Source of the DNA: Adiantum capillus-veneris
Lineage: Eukaryota > Streptophyta > Polypodiopsida > Polypodiales > Pteridaceae
Direction of reading: 5' to 3'
Assembly (NCBI GenBank): GCA_014529385.2
Contig: CM043957.1
Coordinates: 89,490,881-89,554,880 of the forward strand
DNA length: 64,000 nt
Shown here: positions 59,526-64,000 of the stretch, piece after piece
How the letters are laid out: every line of letters begins with the position of its first letter
Numbering within the stretch: the first letter of the stretch is position 1
Translations under genes and position numbers: made by a program
Notes under the pieces: model-generated
Seen by the model: only the letters and a program-made list of their open reading frames with translations
Told to the model about the DNA's origin: nothing
Database searches by the model: none

Positions 59526-60112
59526 TTACTGCACACATGGAAAAATTGGTTGTATAATCGGCAAAGGGTTGCCGCTCGTTGATCTGCCATATCTCCGTAG
59601 GTTGTATTTTGTTTCTTTGATCCATAGACCTCTATGGCCTCCCTTCTTTCTCTGACAGAACTCCCTTTGTTGTGCAGCTTCAATGCATCTGCAATGAGCT
59701 GTGGAGTGATCTGTACTTCAACTGTTTCTCCATCCATGGCTGTCAACGTGGCTTTCCCATCCTTCTGAATGGATGTTGCCAACTCATACACTCTTCTTGT
59801 GTCTACACCTGATGGTCTCGAGGTGAAGAACCTGTGTAAGTCAGCCTTTTCCAGGTATCTGCTGATGTTCTCTGATCTGCTATAATCCACTAATTCTCGT
59901 GGGATCATAGGTACATCGACCGATTGCCCTTGAGGATCTCTGAAAGTCCCCTGGTAGATCTTTATTCCCTCTTTTTCTAGTACTGCTTCCTCCACCCAAG
60001 TCTTGGTTGGCTTGAGGGTTTCTGTTGGAATATCAAAAGGTTCTGCTTCTGCAAGAGCATCCTTGATGGTTGGTCTTTTTCTCTTAGTTGCCGATGACTT
60101 AGCGGAATCCAT
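59465..60112 (-). pseudogene. Element B protein, N-terminal plant-transposon-protein-like domain
   Basis: Starts MDSAKSSATKRKRPT (basic cluster). It continues ISRYLEKADLHRFFTSRPSG, VYELATSIQKDGKATLTAMD and VEVQITPQLIADALKLHN, then RAATLCRLYNQFFHVC. The order (short helix, beta strands, ITPQ-I-A--L-L) resembles the putative plant transposon protein domain found in Athila-type and related elements. The match is by pattern only. The start Met follows the leader directly. Confidence 0.55.
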
Positions 60113-61300
60113 GGATCCTGTAACTCCAATTACAGAAGTTAGCGTCTTTTTAGTACTGAAAGCCGAAATGAAGCTTTTAACTATTCAAATGACTTGAAAA
60201 TTGAAACATGAGCTATTCAGGGCCTAAGGATGCAATGTAGGTGAAAAAATATGCAAACTGGGCTCAAAAACATGCTTGAGACATCATACGCGTATGATGT
60301 CTTTTGTGTCAGAATGACTTCATATTGGTTGTGCTTGTAGCTGATAGTGTATACATGAGTATCATATGCTTGGATTTGAGTTTGGATCCCATTTGGTCAA
60401 GTTTTGGCCAGTTTAGTCCAGTTCAGGCTCTTGGCAAAATTTTGAAAGGGAAATGGATTTTATGATCCAAATTGGATAAAACTTGGTGGTTCACCTTCAA
60501 ATGGCATGTAGATCACTTCTGTTTGGTGGTTGAAGCCCTGAGGTGCCAAAATCACATAGTGAGACATCATACGCGTATGATGTCTTTTAGTGCATTTTTG
60601 GACCAATTTTCTCTATAAGCTTGGTTTTGGCTTTAGATAGGCTTATTCAGTGGATTTATCAAGTTTGGATAGAATTTGGACTAAAAATGGCTCTGGAGAC
60701 ATCATACGCGTATGATGTCTTTTTCATCAATTTTTCATGGGATTGGTTCTGTGGACTCTCCATGTGCTAGTGAAGGACTGTTTATACTCAAATCTTGGTT
60801 TGGACTTGAATATGTTGGATTTGGGACAAAAATAGGCTTTGTATGAAGGATTTTCTCTTAATTGGGCTAATGGGGTGATCCACCTGACCAAATGGTTCCA
60901 AACTTCATATGTAGCATGTATTAGATATATATAATGGATGTATGATGACAAATGAGCATTTTTGGCTCTGTAAGTGCAAATAGACATCATACGCGTATGA
61001 TGTCTTTTGTGTCAAAATGGTGCTTTTTGGTTCCAGATAGCTTGTAGATGTGTTAATCAACAATCCTACAAAGTTTCAATGAGTTTGGAGTTATTTTGAC
61101 AAAATTAGGACCAAAAATCAATTTTATGGCCTACTTTGCGTCTTTTTGTTTTCCTTGGGTTTTCTAACTCCAATTCTCATGATACTTGGTTCATAGGATG
61201 TGATTAACATGTGGAATGAGGCTATGCACTCAAATGTTGAAATGGATGTGAAAATCATGCTGTGAGACATCATACGCGTATGATGTCTTTTCTTGAAATG
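60113..61300 (-). other. Leader of element B
   Basis: No ORF of note. It carries the palindromes below and short phrases shared with the leader of element A (GTCAGAATGACTTCA next to a palindrome). Confidence 0.7.
60279..61288. repeat. 24-bp palindromes in the leader of element B
   Basis: The arm AGACATCATACG followed by its exact reverse complement occurs five times: 60279-60302, 60562-60585, 60697-60720, 60982-61005 and 61265-61288. All five are perfect. Start-to-start spacing is 283, 135, 285 and 283 bp, so the unit of duplication is about 283 bp with one copy near mid-unit. Confidence 0.97.
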
Positions 61301-62889
61301 TTGGTCTTTTTGTGCAAAGAATGCTTTGTGCTAGTGCCCTAAGCCCTGCTAACTAGTTTTCAACTTAAAAAGTCATCAGTTTAGCTAAAAAGCCCCCTTA
61401 TAGGCATTTCAGTCTCCGAAGTCGTCTTTTTGCCTTGGAGTTGAATTTCTTCAACTTTTCTTCTTGAGAGTTGCATTTCCAGCTCATTGGATATGTTGTG
61501 AAGCCATCCATTTGGTTGAACTTGACTTTGGCTCCCCGTTCTCCATCTTTCTCCATTTGGTTGCCCGAAAGCGTCTTTTTCACCATCGGTAAGTGAATCA
61601 GCTTTCTTTTGGGTTTTGCTTGCAAACATAAGTCATCCATGTATAGTTGAAACTGCTTGTGAAGTTTCATGTCATTCGGTCGTCAATTTTAGCCGTTATG
61701 CCAAAATGACGCTTTGTGTGTCCGCAGCCGAATCGGTTGTTCCGACCTACTTTTGGTGATCCAAACCCGGAGATACTCCATGGTTGCATTGCCCTCGATG
61801 TTGTTAAGCTTCCTGAGAAGTTTTGTGTCGTTCCGACAACTTTTTTCTGTTTGCCTCTTGCAGGCTCTGTTGACCTAGGGTTTTTCCAGTCGTTCTTTCT
61901 CGAGCTTTGAGTGCTAGAAACTCATCTCCTATACTAGGGTAACCCACCTCTAAGTTCTTGCAAGGTTTGGTTAGGCGGTTGTGCCCCTACCTAGCGTTCT
62001 TCCCCATTCCCCGTCTGCTCTTGTTTCTTGGTTTTGGTGAGTTTTCGCGACAAAAGTTAACGATAAGCATCAAAAGCTTATGGCAACGAGTCTACCTCTC
62101 ATGTCTGGTGTCCTCTGAGCTCTCGTAGCAGTCGTAGAAGGCGGTAGAAGGTCGGATGCTCCTGTGTGCTCTTTGCTCTCTCCAAGAAGGTAATAGTGGA
62201 AATGAGCTTGATAGTGAAGTGAAAAATACTTAACTTCGGGCTTCCCGGATCACTTGTTACCAAATTTGACATGTGCTCCTATCTCGTCGTGAAATGCACT
62301 TTAGGATTTGAAATTTCTCAATTTGGACTCCGTTTGACCTGTTTCTGAGAAATCTGTCCACTTTGCCAAAATTCTGTCATTTCGGGCTTTCCGCAACTTT
62401 TTCAGAATTGTACCCAATTTTTACCATGGGTTGCCCTTGTCATTAGGACCATCACCGTCTATTCTTTTCTTTTTTCCGATCTCATTTCACCTGCTTTTTT
62501 ATTTTTCTTTTATTTTTATTAAGAAAATCATAAAAAATAAAGGAAAATAGCAAATTGAAGCCAAAAATTCCAAACATACACGATAAATAGCTGGTAACCC
62601 TGTGTATATGAATATACACTTCTTTGTGATTTCTGGACTTGGATTACCACTTTTTTCCACTTTTTAGCTCCAAAAACACTCTTATTTAGTGATATTTACA
62701 CATCTAGAGACCCAAATTCATCATTTGATCTCTTCTTGTTGCAAAACAAGGTATATAAGGGCATAAATATTATCAATATCCGCAATCAAACATAAAAAAT
62801 TGCAAAATCATGTAAGACACTGCCCTTGTAATATAATTTTTGTTTTTCTTTGTTTTTCCCGCTTGTAGCTGCTTTGTAGCTCCTGTATA
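61300..62889 (-). other. Probable 3' LTR region of element D, borders unresolved
   Basis: No gene is seen. The minus strand has a TATA-like CCCTTATATACC near 62750, as expected for an LTR promoter. The region ends at a polypurine tract of element D. The left border could not be fixed, and the part next to element B's leader may still belong to B. Confidence 0.4.
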
Positions 62890-62906
62890 CCTCCCCCCCC
62901 CTCCTA
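62889..62906 (-). promoter_or_regulatory. Polypurine tract of element D
   Basis: The minus strand reads AGGAGGGGGGGGAGG before TATACAGG. It is downstream of the WxPK ORF stop and very similar to the PPT of element B. Confidence 0.75.
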
Positions 62907-62926
62907 GTCTGAGTCCTCCCGGACGA

Positions 62927-63691
62927 CTATGAAGTGTCTGTGGGTGAAGCATTGTAGTTGTTTTGGTCATAAGTTCCCAATGCAATTGTAGAGCGATGAT
63001 ACAACAGTCTTTCCAATAAAGCTGCTCTTTGTTTGATTGAAGGATTGGTGGTCGGGTTTTGGGTTGGTTTTGGCACTTCGGTAGTAGAATCAGTAGATGG
63101 ATTCTTCGTTACCTTGTTGTCTTTTTTCACAATCCAAATCTGCTTCCGCTTTGCTTGTGCTTGCCACAAACTCTTTGCGACCCAAACCTGCTTTGTTCTG
63201 TGTGTTGATTTCCTCGCCTTGAAATACCTAGGAGTTTCCGTTGATTGTACTGAAGGGAGTTCCTGTTTACAAATCTTTGGGATCCAAATTTGCTTGCTAT
63301 AGCTTTGTGCCGTCATGAACTTCTTTGGAATCCAGATCTGTTTCACTGTCCTTGATTGTCGGGGATCACTCTGTTGTCTGGTATTGAAGACTCTGTTTGT
63401 GTTTTCTGGCACAGCCTTTTTTGGTCTCCATACCAACTTTGACTCCGTTTTTTCCCAAGGTTGAGCTGTTATATTATTGCTTGTCTTCCTTATCCAATGT
63501 TGAGAGTTCCTCGTCGAAGAGCAATCCAGTTGTATAGAAACTTTTGGTTGCCATTGCTTCTTCTTTTTCTCTGTTTGTTGTTTGCCTTGTCCGTGGATTC
63601 TTCCTTTGGAGTTGGCTTGCTCCTTTGGTGAACTTAACTGATTGACTTTCACCTTCGTATTTGATAAGCACTGATTTAGAACTCCAGTCAA
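62927..63691 (-). CDS. Element D: repeat protein with (K/R)Q-I/V-W-x-x-K motifs
   Basis: 254 codons open to a stop just before the polypurine tract. It is basic and low in hydrophobics. A motif around an invariant Trp recurs: QWQPK, HWIRKT, LVWRPKK, KQIWIPKK, KQIWIPK, KQVWVAK and KQIWIVKK, spaced 20-40 residues. It overlaps the protease frame between 63474 and 63691. Since the first motifs lie in the overlap, the switch of frame probably happens before 63550, by mutation or by programmed shift. Function unknown; a nucleic-acid-binding tail is an inference. Confidence 0.6.
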   Translation of the reverse strand: MTGVLNQCLSNTKVKVNQLSSPKEQANSKGRIHGQGKQQTEKKKKQWQPKVSIQLDCSSTRNSQHWIRKTSNNITAQPWEKTESKLVWRPKKAVPENTNRVFNTRQQSDPRQSRTVKQIWIPKKFMTAQSYSKQIWIPKICKQELPSVQSTETPRYFKARKSTHRTKQVWVAKSLWQAQAKRKQIWIVKKDNKVTKNPSTDSTTEVPKPTQNPTTNPSIKQRAALLERLLYHRSTIALGTYDQNNYNASPTDTS

Positions 63692-63986
63692 TCATTGCAT
63701 TGTATTGCTTCTGCCATGGTTGTCCTAGCAATAATGGATGTTGTGTAGCTTGGTCTTCAACCACGTAAAACATATGAGGATACACATATTGGTTAATCTG
63801 TATATGTAAAACTGTGCATCCGACAGTTTTGATTGAATTCTCAGAGTAACTTTTTAACTCTTGCTTGGCAGTTTGTAATTTAGTGTCATTTGTCAATTGT
63901 CTATACAAACTGAGTGAAAGTAGGTTAGCTTGAGCTCCTGAATCCAATAGTGCTCTGGCTTTGATTTGGTTGGTCCTACTTTGCAT
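63474..63986 (-). pseudogene. Element D: retropepsin-like aspartic protease
   Basis: The frame is open to about 63986 and includes ARALLDSGAQANLLSLSLYR (catalytic DSGA), VLHIQINQYVYPHMFYVVED and LLLGQPWQKQYNAMIDW, the usual layout of a retrotransposon protease. As in element A no reverse transcriptase follows: within 600 bp the coding sequence ends at a polypurine tract. The upstream Gag lies outside the window. Confidence 0.85.
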
Positions 63987-64000
63987 TCAATGATGGGTTC

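Overview
The window looks like nuclear DNA of a land plant with a large, repeat-dominated genome. The evidence is plant-type Ty3/gypsy and Ty1/copia retrotransposons with plant tRNA-Asp and initiator-Met primer-binding sites, a CACTA (En/Spm) transposon with a tnp2-type transposase, GT-AG introns, and very long pure microsatellites. The species cannot be read from the sequence. No intact single-copy housekeeping gene, tRNA or rRNA gene was seen. Almost everything is mobile-element DNA in various states of decay, with some unrecognised coding fragments.

Layout. 1-1200 is an array of ACCACTT/AAGTGGT repeats in both orientations, followed by an unknown plus-strand coding fragment (1303-1944). 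1862-8966 is element A, a minus-strand gag-protease retroelement without reverse transcriptase, with a long leader carrying 24-bp palindromes, a tRNA-Asp PBS and one LTR. It abuts element C (8967-12350), a decayed chromodomain gypsy with a MITE inserted near its 3' end. 12343-12960 is a gag relic (E). 13-22.7 kb is mostly anonymous sequence with an unknown coiled-coil fragment (13.8 kb) and inverted minisatellites (18.5-19.7 kb). 22798-30538 is a complete but inactivated gypsy element F, with two ~1.22-kb LTRs and two RNase H domains. 30.5-35.4 kb is anonymous with microsatellites and short hairpin repeats.

35.4-41.4 kb is the most unusual segment. An ORF encodes a clear but very divergent histone H3 fold, followed in the same frame by an acidic repeat linker and the beginning of a Ulp1/C48 (SUMO-protease-like) domain. 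The Ulp1 domain continues over spliceable exons with His, Asp, Gln and Cys in the expected order. The locus is set among inverted-repeat minisatellites built on one motif, resembling the subterminal repeats of CACTA elements. A minus-strand multi-exon unknown gene (41.6-42.8 kb), a second MITE copy (43.4 kb) and a near-perfect hairpin (44.4 kb) follow.

44637 to the right edge is a nest. CACTA element H is interrupted at 50259 by copia element G. G's right-hand LTR is interrupted at 55766 by element B, and B's leader appears to run into a further gag-protease element, D, at the right edge. Elements A and B share LTR sequence and covarying leader palindromes but carry unrelated coding regions: gag-protease in A, and a plant-transposon-protein-like plus long coiled-coil protein in B. 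They look like one LTR/leader chassis with exchanged cargo. A, B and D lack any visible RT or integrase, so they would depend on enzymes from other elements.
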